Positions 1 to 9,310 of a stretch of DNA of 43,824 bases are shown here, piece after piece; within the stretch, counting starts at the first letter, position 1; every line of letters starts with the position of its first letter. The position numbers and the translations under genes are program-made. The notes under the pieces are model-generated. The model saw only the letters and a list, made by a program, of their open reading frames with translations. It ran no database searches and had not been told where the DNA came from. Origin of the DNA: JANNRA01 sp031401035 (GTDB taxonomy: Bacteria; Desulfobacterota; Binatia; HRBIN30; CADEER01); assembly GCA_031401035.1 (NCBI GenBank), contig JANNRA010000037.1:1-43824 (forward strand). Reading direction: 5' to 3'.

Positions 1-81
1 GGACCGCGGGCGTCTCGCCCGCACGGCGACGCACAGCGTCGCCGCATGCGCGCTGCGCTGCGGGCGAGACGCCCGCGGTCC
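1..81. repeat. Nested inverted repeat, possible terminator or REP-like element
   Basis: A perfect 21-bp inverted repeat occupies 1-21 and 61-81. Inside it lies a second perfect 9-bp stem (24-32 with 36-44, loop ACA). It sits just downstream of the ccmD stop codon on the minus strand. It could fold as a terminator-like cruciform or be a dispersed palindromic repeat. No T-tract is visible on either side, so intrinsic termination is not shown. Confidence 0.6.
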
Positions 82-84
82 CGG

Positions 85-252
85 CTACCGCCCCGAGTCC
101 GCGCCGCGCTTCCCCAGCAGCTCGCGCAGTTCCGCCACCTCGCGCTCGAGATTGCTGCTGCGCCGCGCCAGGCCGGTGACGTAGATCAAGATGCCGAGCC
201 AGACGACGGCGTAGGCGGCGATCAGGTACTCGAGATGGGCGGATTCGTTCAT
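85..252 (-). CDS. ccmD: CcmD-like small heme exporter subunit (55 aa)
   Basis: This 55-residue protein has one hydrophobic segment (about residues 9-27) followed by a charged Arg/Glu-rich helical tail. That is the size and layout of CcmD, the small membrane protein that helps release heme-loaded CcmE from the CcmABC transporter. The ATG at 250-252 lies two bases after the ccmC stop, so the gene is the last visible member of the ccmABCD operon. Sequence conservation in CcmD is weak, so the call rests mainly on position, length and topology. No ccmE follows within the window; the strand leaves the window after the inverted repeat at 1-81. Confidence 0.75.
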   Translation of the reverse strand: MNESAHLEYLIAAYAVVWLGILIYVTGLARRSSNLEREVAELRELLGKRGADSGR

Positions 253-254
253 GC

Positions 255-944
255 TCAGGCCAGTTCCGCGCGCAGGTCGTCGACCGTGTCCTGCAGCCGG
301 GCATAGCGCAGGCGCAGGCGCAGCAGCCAGAGAAAGACGAGGAAGAACGCGAGCATGGTGACGACCAGGGTGGCGCGCATGAGCGGATCGGCGAGGCCCG
401 TGCCGCCCTCTCGGTCGACGATGACCGCCGGGTGGATGCTGCGCCACCAGTAGACGGCGCGGTTGATCAGGTAGAGGTCGACGACGCCCGAGACGCCGAG
501 AATCGCCGCCAGCGTCGCCCCCTGCTGCGGCTCGTTGGCGAGGCTGCGCAGCAGCAGGTAGGCGGCGTAGATCATCCACAGGATCAGCGTCAGGGTCAGG
601 CGCGGATCCCAGGTCCACCAGGTGTTCCAGATCGGCTTGGCCCAGATCGAGCCGGTCGCCAGACCGAGCGTGCAGAACAGCAGGCCGAGTTCGGCCGCGG
701 CGCGGCCGAGGTGGTCCCAGTGCGGCGTCCGCTTGACGAGGTAGAGCAGGCTGGCGACGCCGACGATGCCGAAGGCGGTGAAGGTCGCCAGCCACATGGC
801 CATATGGACGTAGAAGATGCGCTGCACCGGGCCCTGGAAGGCGTCGGTCGGCACGCGTACGAAGACCAGGTACAGCGCCGCCAACATGATGGCGATGACC
901 GCCGGCGGCAGGATGCGGTCTGTGAGGTCGGTGGAGCGCGTCAC
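255..944 (-). CDS. ccmC: Heme exporter protein CcmC
   Basis: CcmC is the inner-membrane heme-handling protein of System I cytochrome c maturation; it presents heme to CcmE at the periplasmic face. The 229-residue product has about six hydrophobic segments. It carries the tryptophan-rich heme-handling motif WWTWDPRLT (residues 109-117) flanked by two conserved histidines, His47 (in FYVHMAMW) and His171 (in SIHP). These are the features that define the family. Translation starts at a GTG at 942-944 that overlaps the ccmB stop as GTGA, which implies coupling. Length is normal for the family and no key residue is missing. Confidence 0.96.
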   Translation of the reverse strand: MTRSTDLTDRILPPAVIAIMLAALYLVFVRVPTDAFQGPVQRIFYVHMAMWLATFTAFGIVGVASLLYLVKRTPHWDHLGRAAAELGLLFCTLGLATGSIWAKPIWNTWWTWDPRLTLTLILWMIYAAYLLLRSLANEPQQGATLAAILGVSGVVDLYLINRAVYWWRSIHPAVIVDREGGTGLADPLMRATLVVTMLAFFLVFLWLLRLRLRYARLQDTVDDLRAELA

Positions 945-1600
945 TCCTCGACCACATACTCGAAGGCCAACCAGCCGACAACCAGGAACACCGCGTCAAA
1001 CGCGGCAAGCAGGTTGAGCCAGTGGGCGACGGCGGCGAGCGGCGCGCCGGCGAGCAGCGCCGTACTGGCCTGGATGCCGGCGATGATCAGCGGCGCCGCC
1101 AGGGGCAGCATCAGCAGCGGCAGCATCACCTCGCGGGCACGCGTGCGCAGCGACACGGCGGCGAACATCGTGCCGACGGCGGCGAAGCCGAGCAGTCCGA
1201 GCAGGACGACCGGCGCCAGGCGGGTGACTGTCGTGACCAACGGCAGGTTGAAGAAGAAGACGAACAACGGCACCAGCACCACCTGCGCGGCGGCCATGAA
1301 GAGGAAGTTGGCGAGGGCCTTGGCGAGAAAAATGGCGCCGCGGTCGACCGGTGCCAGGAGCAGACCCTGCAGGCAGTCGTTGTCGCGTTCGCGCAGCAGC
1401 GAGCGGTTCATGCCGAGCGTGCCGGCGAAGACCAGCGCCACCCACAGCACGCCGGGCGCCGCTGCCTCGCGCAACGGGCTCATGGGGTCGAAGGCGAAGC
1501 TCAGCACGACCAGGATGAGCAGGCCGAGCAGCAGCAGCGCGGCGAGCGTCTCCTTGGTGCGCAACTCGATGCGCAGGTCCTTGAGCAGGATGGCGAGCAT
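941..1600 (-). CDS. ccmB: Heme exporter protein CcmB
   Basis: CcmB is the integral membrane permease of the CcmAB ABC complex that drives release of holo-CcmE. The 219-residue product begins MLAILLKDLRIELRTKET, which is a typical CcmB amino terminus. It then has about six hydrophobic helices and a short conserved stretch around MNRSLLRERDNDCLQGLLL. An upstream in-frame extension exists, but the ATG at 1598-1600 lies one base after the ccmA stop and matches the family length. The 3' end overlaps ccmC. Confidence 0.94.
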   Translation of the reverse strand: MLAILLKDLRIELRTKETLAALLLLGLLILVVLSFAFDPMSPLREAAAPGVLWVALVFAGTLGMNRSLLRERDNDCLQGLLLAPVDRGAIFLAKALANFLFMAAAQVVLVPLFVFFFNLPLVTTVTRLAPVVLLGLLGFAAVGTMFAAVSLRTRAREVMLPLLMLPLAAPLIIAGIQASTALLAGAPLAAVAHWLNLLAAFDAVFLVVGWLAFEYVVEE

Positions 1601-1601
1601 C

Positions 1602-2339
<738 letters not shown>

Positions 2340-2578
2340 GGCGGAGCGGGCGCGTGCGGCGCCGTTCAGGCGCGCTCGGCGAGACAGGTGGCTATGCGGG
2401 CGCCGCGGCGCGGTCGGACGATCATGAGGCGACTCCCAATGGGGCATCTCCTACAGGAAAGGCGCCGTGAGTGCCATTTTGCCGGCTCCGTGGATTAGTC
2501 AACAGCGTTGCACAAAGAAGATTGCCAAATGGCGAGCGGCGGTGGTAATGGCGCGCCAGTTGACAGGGGGAGAGGGCG

Positions 2579-2878
2579 ATGGGCCGCAAGCTGTACGTGG
2601 GCAATCTGTCGTTCCAGACGACCGAAGAGGATCTGAAGGCGTACTTCTCGCAGGCGGGGACGCCGGAATCGGTGGCCATCATCAAAGACCGCATGAGCGG
2701 CAAGTCGCGCGGCTTCGGCTTTGTCGAGATGAGCAGCGACGCCGAGGCCGCCCAGGCCATCCAGCAGTTGGACGGCAAGGATCTCCAGGGCCGGCCGCTG
2801 CAGGTCAATGAGGCGCGCGCGCGCGACGCCGGCGAAGGCCGGCCGGGCGGGCGGTCGCCCGGCGCCGGGCGTTATTGA
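2579..2878 (+). CDS. RNA-binding protein with single RRM domain
   Basis: The 99-residue protein is a stand-alone RNA recognition motif of the type found in bacterial glycine-rich RNA-binding proteins. RNP2 is LYVGNL (residues 5-10) and RNP1 is RGFGFVEM (44-51), both with the aromatic residues that stack on RNA. A short Gly/Arg/Pro-rich tail (about 83-99) follows, as in many cold-shock-associated RRM proteins. A strong purine-rich Shine-Dalgarno (about 2565-2576) precedes the ATG. A role in RNA chaperoning or post-transcriptional control is an inference from the family. The gene is monocistronic, with a convergent neighbour 20 bases downstream. Confidence 0.93.
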   Translation: MGRKLYVGNLSFQTTEEDLKAYFSQAGTPESVAIIKDRMSGKSRGFGFVEMSSDAEAAQAIQQLDGKDLQGRPLQVNEARARDAGEGRPGGRSPGAGRY

Positions 2879-2898
2879 GAGCCCGCCGCCCGCACTGA

Positions 2899-3753
2899 TC
2901 AGGGGTGCGCCCGCAACTCAGCGACCACGGACTGATAGCGGTCGAGCAGTGGCAGCGCCTTGTCGCGTCCGACCGGCGGCAGGGCGAAGATGGCGCGGGT
3001 GACGCCCGCCGCCGCGTACTCGCGCAGGCGGTCGGCGTCGGCGGGCACGCCGTACAGCGTCACCGCCAGGGACTGCGGGTCGCGACCGGCGGCGGCGGCG
3101 CGGCGACGCAGGTCGGCGATCTCGTCGAGCAGGGCGCGCGACTGCATCGGGATCGGCATCCAGCCGTCGCAGTAGCGTACGACCCGGTCGAGCGCCTTGG
3201 CGCCGTGCCCGCCCAGGTACACCGGTGGGTGCGGTTTCTGCACCGGCTTGGGGTATGACCACAGCGGGTCGAACGACACCGTCGCGCCGTGGTACTCGGC
3301 CTCGTCCTGCTGCCAGATCGCCTTCATCGCCTCGACGCGCTCGCGCAGCACCTTCCAGCGCTGCGCGAAGTCGGTGCCGTGGTTGGCCATCTCCTCGGCG
3401 TTCCAGCCGCCGCCGATGCCGAACAGGAAGCGCCCGCGCGAGAGGAAATCGAGCGTCGCGACCTCCTTGGCGAGGGTGATCGGGTCGCGCTCGACCACCA
3501 GGCAGATGCCGGAGCCCACCTTCAGCGTCGTCGTTGCCGCCGCTGCCATGCTCAGCGCGATGAACAGGTCGTGCGTGTGCGAGTACTCCTTCGGCAGCGT
3601 GGCGCCGCCCGGCCAGGGCGAAATCCGGCTGGTCGGAATGTGCGTGTGCTCGGGGAACCACAGCGACTCAAAGCCGCGCTGCTCCACCTCGCGCGCCACC
3701 TCGTCGGGGCGGATGGCGTAATCGGTCGCGAACATGACGATGCCGTAGTCCAT
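2899..3753 (-). CDS. LLM-class F420-dependent oxidoreductase
   Basis: The 284-residue protein is a luciferase-like monooxygenase family TIM barrel. Supporting stretches are the N-terminal FATDYAIRPDEVAREVEQRGFESLWFPEH region, the GSGICLVVERDPITLAKEVATLD region, the glycine-rich RGRFLFGIGGGWNAEEM segment, and the PVYLGGHGAKALDRV segment near the cofactor site (quoted as landmarks, all within residues 7-190). Members annotated this way typically use coenzyme F420 or FMN, and the substrate cannot be predicted from sequence. It stands alone, convergent with the RRM gene and in the same direction as the small gene upstream. If F420 is used, the genome should encode F420 biosynthesis elsewhere; none is in the window. 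Confidence 0.88.
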   Translation of the reverse strand: MDYGIVMFATDYAIRPDEVAREVEQRGFESLWFPEHTHIPTSRISPWPGGATLPKEYSHTHDLFIALSMAAAATTTLKVGSGICLVVERDPITLAKEVATLDFLSRGRFLFGIGGGWNAEEMANHGTDFAQRWKVLRERVEAMKAIWQQDEAEYHGATVSFDPLWSYPKPVQKPHPPVYLGGHGAKALDRVVRYCDGWMPIPMQSRALLDEIADLRRRAAAAGRDPQSLAVTLYGVPADADRLREYAAAGVTRAIFALPPVGRDKALPLLDRYQSVVAELRAHP

Positions 3754-3802
3754 GCCGGTGCTCGTAGGCCGCTGGCACGGAGAAATCCACCGCCACGCGC
3801 GA

Positions 3803-4018
3803 TCACCGGCGCTTCATCAGTCCCTGCTCGTCGGCCAGGAGCTCCTGGCAGATGCGCAGAAGGTCCTGGCGCAGCCGGTCATCGGTGGCGCTGTGGGCCA
3901 GCGTCGCGACGCGGTTGGCGGTCTCGCGGATGCGGAAGGCCGCCATGCGGCGCAACTCTTCATCGCGAGCGGCGTCCTGGCCTCCGTGACTGTCCTCTGG
4001 CGGTTCCTGCGCGTCCAT
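3803..4018 (-). CDS. Small helical hypothetical protein (71 aa)
   Basis: I do not recognise a family. The predicted 71-residue protein has an acidic N-terminus and then long predicted helices rich in Arg, Ala, Leu and Glu, with no cysteine motif or membrane segment. The case for it being real is the excellent Shine-Dalgarno GAGGAGG ending a few bases before the ATG at 4016-4018; a GTG directly upstream is an alternative start. It fills the space between thiC and the LLM gene on the same strand. Coding status is likely but unproven. Confidence 0.5.
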   Translation of the reverse strand: MDAQEPPEDSHGGQDAARDEELRRMAAFRIRETANRVATLAHSATDDRLRQDLLRICQELLADEQGLMKRR

Positions 4019-4154
4019 CACCCCCTCCTCGCGACCGCAAGCGAAGCAACGAGCGGGCCAGACGCCGTCGGGTGGACACCCTGTGCGGGGAATCCCTGAC
4101 GTGTCCGACGCATCGGACCGCTGTCGGGCGGTGCGTCCGGTGCAGTGGACGGGC

Positions 4155-5789
4155 TCAGGCGCTGTGCAGATCCTGAATCTGCCGTGCGACCTCCGCTTCC
4201 GGGACGACGTCGCTGTGGCAGGCGTGTTGTTCGCCGACCACCGGTAGGGCTGCCGCGCGCTGGGCGAGCAGGGTGCGGCCGTCCGCGCTCAGGCCCGGGC
4301 TCGGCATGGCGCGCCGTTCCGGCTGGAAAGCGGCGTCCTTGCCGCTCTCGAACTCGATGATCTCCTTCGAGATGCGCATGCTGCACCAGTCGTGTCCGCA
4401 CATGGCGCAGAAGTCGGTGTCGACCGTGAGATCCTCGTCGTGCAGGGCGCGCGCCGTCTCGCCGTCGAACGCCAGCTCGAACTGGCGCGGCCAGTTGAGC
4501 GCGGCGCGGGCGCGTGAGACGTCGTCGTCCCACTGCCGCGCGCCGTCGATGCCGCGGGCGATGTCGCCGGCATGGGCGGCGATCTTGTAGGCGATGCAGC
4601 CGGCCTTGACGTCGTCGGCCTTGGGCAGGCCGACGTGCTCCTTCGGCGTCACGTAGCAGAGCATCGCCGCGCCGGCACGCGCCGCCTCGGTGGCGCCGAT
4701 GGCGCTGGTGATGTGGTCGTAGCCGGGGAAGACGTCGGTGACCAGCGGCCCGAGCACGTAGAACGGCGCGTCGTCGCAGACGCGCTGCTGCAGCTGCATG
4801 TTGAAGGCGATCTGGTCCAGCGGGACGTGCCCGGGACCCTCGACCATCACCTGCACGCCGGCGGCGCGGGCGCGGTGTACGAGCTCGCCGAGGACGTGCA
4901 GCTCGGCGAGCTGCGCCGGGTCGGAGGCGTCGGCCAGGCAGCCGGGGCGCAGGCCGTCGCCGAGCGAGTAGGTGACGTCGTAGGCACGCATGATGGCGCT
5001 GATCTCGTCGAACAGGTCGTACATCGGGTTCTGCTTGCCGTGGTGGATCATCCACTTGGCGAGCAGCGAGCCGCCGCGCGAGACGATACCGGTGACGCGG
5101 CGGCGGATCAGCGGCAGGTGCTCGCGCAGCAGGCCGGCGTGGATGGTGAAGTAATCGACACCCTGCTGCGCCTGGCGCTCCACCTCGGCGAGGATGATGT
5201 CGTAGCTGAGGTCCTCGAGGCGGCGGCCGATGATCATGCTGTAGATGGGCACGGTACCGATCGGCACCGTGGCGTGGTCGATGATCGCCTGGCGGCACTC
5301 GGCGAGGGCGCCGCCGGTGGAGAGGTCCATCACCGTGTCGGCGCCGTAGCGCTGGGCCCAGTGCAGCTTCTCGACCTCTTCGGCGAGACTGCTGCTGACC
5401 GGCGAGGCGCCGATGTTGGCGTTGATCTTGGTCGTGATCAGGCGGCCGATGCCGGTGGGGTCGAGGCGCTTCGGCGCCCGCTCGCCGCGGCAGTAGTCGG
5501 CGCGGTCGAGGGCCGCCGCGCGCTGCGCGACGGTCTGGTTCACCCACAGGGCGGCGCCGTCGCGAGCGCCGGGATGGCCGACCGGCGCACTCGGCTGACG
5601 GGCTCCGTCGCCGGATGCGGTCGGCACGGCGCCGCCGCTGCCGGCCAGGTGGCGCACATTGGCGGGGATGACGAGGCGGCCGCGCGCCACCTCGGCGCGG
5701 ATGTGTTCCGGCGTGACGCCCTCGCGTTCGGCAACGCGCCGCATCGCTTCGGTGATCGTGTCCTGCCGCGCCGCTTCGAGTTGCGTCAT
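4155..5789 (-). CDS. thiC: Phosphomethylpyrimidine synthase ThiC
   Basis: ThiC is the radical-SAM-type enzyme that converts aminoimidazole ribotide to hydroxymethylpyrimidine phosphate for thiamine synthesis. The 544-residue product contains the family core (KINANIGASPVSSS, the MDLSTGG segment, the VEGPGHVPLDQI segment, GCIAYKIAAHAGD). Near the C-terminus is the cysteine cluster CAMCGHDWC (Cys461, Cys464, Cys469) that holds the [4Fe-4S] cluster. A strong GAGGGGG Shine-Dalgarno precedes the ATG at 5787-5789. Upstream lies pyrD on the same strand with a gap of about 110 bases. I looked for a TPP riboswitch in that gap and saw none. A Gly/Ala/Pro-rich insert around residues 50-80 is the only oddity. 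Confidence 0.97.
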   Translation of the reverse strand: MTQLEAARQDTITEAMRRVAEREGVTPEHIRAEVARGRLVIPANVRHLAGSGGAVPTASGDGARQPSAPVGHPGARDGAALWVNQTVAQRAAALDRADYCRGERAPKRLDPTGIGRLITTKINANIGASPVSSSLAEEVEKLHWAQRYGADTVMDLSTGGALAECRQAIIDHATVPIGTVPIYSMIIGRRLEDLSYDIILAEVERQAQQGVDYFTIHAGLLREHLPLIRRRVTGIVSRGGSLLAKWMIHHGKQNPMYDLFDEISAIMRAYDVTYSLGDGLRPGCLADASDPAQLAELHVLGELVHRARAAGVQVMVEGPGHVPLDQIAFNMQLQQRVCDDAPFYVLGPLVTDVFPGYDHITSAIGATEAARAGAAMLCYVTPKEHVGLPKADDVKAGCIAYKIAAHAGDIARGIDGARQWDDDVSRARAALNWPRQFELAFDGETARALHDEDLTVDTDFCAMCGHDWCSMRISKEIIEFESGKDAAFQPERRAMPSPGLSADGRTLLAQRAAALPVVGEQHACHSDVVPEAEVARQIQDLHSA

Positions 5790-5901
5790 CGTCTGCCCCC
5801 TCGCCGTGTGCGGCGACAGTACGACTCGACCAGTGGCGTCGCAAGCTGACCGGCCGTGCGGTGCCCTACAATGGAAGGCGCGGCTGCTGCCGCGCCCTCA
5901 G

Positions 5902-6996
<1,095 letters not shown>

Positions 6997-7234
6997 GAGC
7001 CCGCGCAGCCTACGCAGCGCGTCCGGCGCCGACAAGCGTGGCGAAATTTCTGTGGACGAACCGCATCGGCGCCGCTAGACCGGAACCATGACACCTTCCG
7101 ACTCGGGCTCACACGGCTCCGTGGTCGGCGGCGCTCATCGGGAGCGGCGTCGATGGGTCGGGCGAGATGGCGGCAATCGGCGGTCGTCGTGCTCGTACGG
7201 CGGGTCTGGGACCCGCGCGCTGGTTGGTGCGCCG

Positions 7235-7250
7235 AGAAAGGAGGTGGTCC
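7235..7250 (+). promoter_or_regulatory. Ultra-long Shine-Dalgarno complementary to the 16S 3' end
   Basis: The 16 bases AGAAAGGAGGTGGTCC match the reverse complement of the consensus bacterial 16S 3' terminus (GGAUCACCUCCUUUCU) at 15 positions. The one difference still allows a G-U pair, so the whole 3' tail could pair. An ATG follows four bases later at 7255. Ordinary Shine-Dalgarno sites in this window pair over 4-7 bases. Confidence 0.75.
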
Positions 7251-7254
7251 AGTG

Positions 7255-7296
7255 ATGAGTGACCCTACGGTGATCAGTGAGGTGGTGGCCCCCTAG
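7255..7296 (+). CDS. Putative 13-residue leader peptide
   Basis: The reading frame ATG...TAG encodes MSDPTVISEVVAP. It begins four bases after the exceptional Shine-Dalgarno and ends two bases before the first downstream stem (7298-7304 with 7325-7331). A GTG directly before the ATG is an alternative start. The peptide is neutral to acidic, has no cysteine or run of a single amino acid, and resembles no attenuator peptide I know. Its size and placement suggest a leader peptide whose translation could affect folding of the following hairpins. This is inference; only conservation of the codons across relatives would prove that it is translated. Confidence 0.45.
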   Translation: MSDPTVISEVVAP

Positions 7297-7446
7297 GCCG
7301 ACTCACGCGAGTGACCGGTCCGGCGAGTCGGAAGCCGCCGCATGCCCGCGGTCAACGGGCCTGCGGCCCGTCGCGTCCGGACCCGACGCGTGCCTGTGCA
7401 CGCGCCGCATGAGGTGAATCTGCCTGGGGATCCCAGGCACCATCGG

Positions 7447-7514
7447 CCCCGGTAGCTCCCGCGATCGTCACCCGCGGGGCGGCGCTGCGCCGCAGCGGCT
7501 ACCGGGGTTTCTTT
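7447..7514 (+). terminator. Branched intrinsic terminator
   Basis: A perfect 10-bp stem joins 7447-7456 to 7498-7507. The interior forms two further stems (7458-7463 with 7473-7478, and 7480-7484 with 7488-7492). The T-rich tract TTTCTTT follows at 7508-7514. It lies 13 bases before the GTG of the phosphatidyltransferase gene, so it either ends an upstream RNA or acts as an attenuator for that gene. Confidence 0.7.
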
Positions 7515-7527
7515 CTCCGCCGCGCCG

Positions 7528-8079
7528 GTGTCATACGGTGGCGTCGTGCGCCACGTCGCCAACCTGGTCACGCTGCTGCGCGTGGCGCTCATCGTGCCCT
7601 TCGCCCTGGCGGTGCGGGCGGCGGATGCCGGCGCGTCCGGATGGCCGGCGGCGGCGCTGTTCGCGATCATCGCCGCCAGCGACGTTCTCGACGGGCGCCT
7701 GGCGCGGCGCTTCGCGGCGGCGTCGGGGCGCGGCGGGATGCTCGATCACGGCGCCGACATCGCCTTCCTGCTGACGGCGTTGGGTACGTATGCCGGGCTT
7801 GGCAAAGCGCCGTGGTGGGTGCCGGCGTCGATCGCCGCCGCGTTCGCGGTGTACGTGGCCACCTCGCTGCGCGGCCGCGCCGGACCGCCGCGGCTGATCG
7901 GCAGCCGTCTGGGTCACCTCGGCGGCATCGCCAACTACGTCCTGGTCGGCGTGCTGGTGTTCAACGACACGGTCGGCCTCGATTGGTTGCCGCCGCCCGT
8001 GCTGACGGCCTGCTTCGCGGCGGTGCCGGGGTACTCGGGCCTGTCGATTCTCGCCCGCCTGCGTCGAGGGCGCCGCTAG
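7528..8079 (+). CDS. CDP-alcohol phosphatidyltransferase family protein
   Basis: The 183-residue membrane protein belongs to the CDP-alcohol phosphatidyltransferases, which make phospholipids by displacing CMP from a CDP-lipid. The catalytic signature D-x2-DG-x2-AR-x8-G-x3-D-x3-D is complete (Asp52, Asp55, Gly56, Ala59, Arg60, Gly69, Asp73, Asp77). Several hydrophobic helices surround it. Whether it makes phosphatidylglycerol phosphate or another lipid cannot be told. The start is a GTG at 7528 with no clear Shine-Dalgarno, and a GTG at 7546 is an alternative. The terminator at 7447-7514 directly upstream suggests regulated read-through. Its stop codon overlaps that of the convergent flippase-like gene. 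Confidence 0.88.
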   Translation: MSYGGVVRHVANLVTLLRVALIVPFALAVRAADAGASGWPAAALFAIIAASDVLDGRLARRFAAASGRGGMLDHGADIAFLLTALGTYAGLGKAPWWVPASIAAAFAVYVATSLRGRAGPPRLIGSRLGHLGGIANYVLVGVLVFNDTVGLDWLPPPVLTACFAAVPGYSGLSILARLRRGRR

Positions 8080-9209
8080 CGGGGCGGGTCGCCGCCCTCA
8101 TGGCGTAGCGTCGTGCCCTGCACGAACATGCCGTGCAGGAAGAACAGGCTGAGCAGGAGCGGCAGCAGGTAGTAGGCGATGCGGAAGATCAGCACCGCGA
8201 CGACGGCGGTCTCGAAGGGCACGTCCATGCTGGCGAACACCGCCGCCATCGAGCCCTCCATGACGCCGAGTCCGCCCGGGATCAGCGACGCGAACGACAG
8301 CACGATGCCGACGGCGAAGCCGACGATGACGTGGGTGATCGGGATCGGGTACCGGACGGCGACGAAGGCGGTGTACAGAATGAGGATCGTGAACAGCCAG
8401 TCGAGGGCGATGTAGAGCACCGGGCCGCGCATGGCGCGGCCCTGCGCCAGGAGGAATCCGATGCCGCGGTTGAGGTTGAACTGGTAACGCCAGATGTGGG
8501 TCCGCGCTGGCGCGCGGTGCGGCAGCAGGCGGTGCAGCACCCAGTGCGCCGCCTGCGCCAGCCGGAACAGGGCCCGGCGGCGCAGGCGGGCGTGGAAGAG
8601 CAGCAGGGCCGCGAAGACGGCGGCGAGGACCAGCAGGCAGAGCAGGACCGCCGTGACCAGCAGCGCCGGCCCCTGCATCGCCCCGGTGCTGATCACATAG
8701 GCGAAGCCGAGCAGCAGGAAGGCGAGCAGCATGAGGTTGGTCAGAAACGTCTGCGCCAGGGAGACCAGCACCGCGGTCTGCGACGGCATGCCGAGGCGGC
8801 TGAAGTAGAACATGCGCACGGCGAAGCCGGACAGGCCGCCGGTCGCCACCAGGTAGTTCACGGAATTGGCGACGACGGTGATCTTCAGCATCTCGACCAG
8901 TGGAACCGGGTAGCCGGCCGCCTGACTGATGCCCTGATACGACCGCGCCATGGTCAGGTAGCTCGCCACCATGCACAGTACCGGCAGGGTGAGCAGCCAG
9001 CCGTTGGCGCGCTGCAGCACGGCCCACAGTTCATCGATGTCGGAGAAAAAGAAGATGGCGGCAAACGCGGCCAGGCCGCAGAGCAGCGCCAAGCGGACCC
9101 AGCGGCTGCGGCGCACCGGGCTTCCGCCGATGGGCAGGTAGGCAGCCGCTTGCTCCTCCTGCCGCTCGGTGCGCGGCTCTTCTCTCACGAACGACCTCGC
9201 TCGGGCCAC
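8076..9209 (-). CDS. Lysylphosphatidylglycerol synthase-type transmembrane (UPF0104/flippase-like) protein
   Basis: The 377-residue protein has a polar N-terminal stretch of about 35 residues and then about eight hydrophobic segments. It carries the conserved LIPGGLGVMEGSMAAVF loop (near residue 310) typical of the UPF0104/AglD-MprF transmembrane domain. It lacks the soluble aminoacyl-transfer domain of full MprF, so it is more likely a lipid flippase or scaffold than an aminoacyl-PG synthase. The family role is inferred. It is convergent with, and its stop overlaps, the CDP-alcohol phosphatidyltransferase gene, so both neighbours concern lipids. The GTG at 9207-9209 is the longest start; a shorter form is possible. 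Confidence 0.85.
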   Translation of the reverse strand: MARARSFVREEPRTERQEEQAAAYLPIGGSPVRRSRWVRLALLCGLAAFAAIFFFSDIDELWAVLQRANGWLLTLPVLCMVASYLTMARSYQGISQAAGYPVPLVEMLKITVVANSVNYLVATGGLSGFAVRMFYFSRLGMPSQTAVLVSLAQTFLTNLMLLAFLLLGFAYVISTGAMQGPALLVTAVLLCLLVLAAVFAALLLFHARLRRRALFRLAQAAHWVLHRLLPHRAPARTHIWRYQFNLNRGIGFLLAQGRAMRGPVLYIALDWLFTILILYTAFVAVRYPIPITHVIVGFAVGIVLSFASLIPGGLGVMEGSMAAVFASMDVPFETAVVAVLIFRIAYYLLPLLLSLFFLHGMFVQGTTLRHEGGDPPR

Positions 9210-9310
9210 TACGGGGTCGCTCGCGGGCGGTCAAGGTGGTGCTCGCGGCGGTGCTCGCGCGCTTGGGCGCGATTCGGTACGGTAGTGGGCGCCCGGCGCG
9301 CGGATTTCCG

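Larger units (their letters stand above)
7200..7514 (+). ncRNA. Candidate structured RNA or attenuator-like leader with mini-ORF and terminator
   Basis: This stretch lies between pyrD (divergent) and the phosphatidyltransferase gene. In order it holds a 7-bp hairpin (7200-7206 with 7210-7216); a Shine-Dalgarno complementary over 16 nt to the consensus 16S 3' end (7235-7250); a 13-codon ORF (7255-7296); stems 7298-7304/7325-7331, 7356-7361/7365-7370, 7388-7393/7398-7403 and 7421-7428/7432-7439; and a branched intrinsic terminator ending in a T-tract (7447-7514). So many perfect stems in series with a terminator suggest an RNA with its own function, or a regulatory leader of the gene at 7528. 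I do not recognise it as a known family. The 5' end and promoter are not resolved. Confidence 0.5.

Noticed and set aside
2560..2565. TTGACA as a -35 box before the RRM gene
   Set aside because: A -10 box at normal spacing would fall inside the coding region.
5790..5901. TPP riboswitch before thiC
   Set aside because: Neither the CTGAGA nor the ACC...TGAAC elements of the thi box are visible on the minus strand in this gap.
7235..7250. Fragment of an rRNA gene
   Set aside because: It is the reverse complement of the 16S tail only over 16 bases, no rRNA sequence flanks it, and an ATG follows at Shine-Dalgarno distance.
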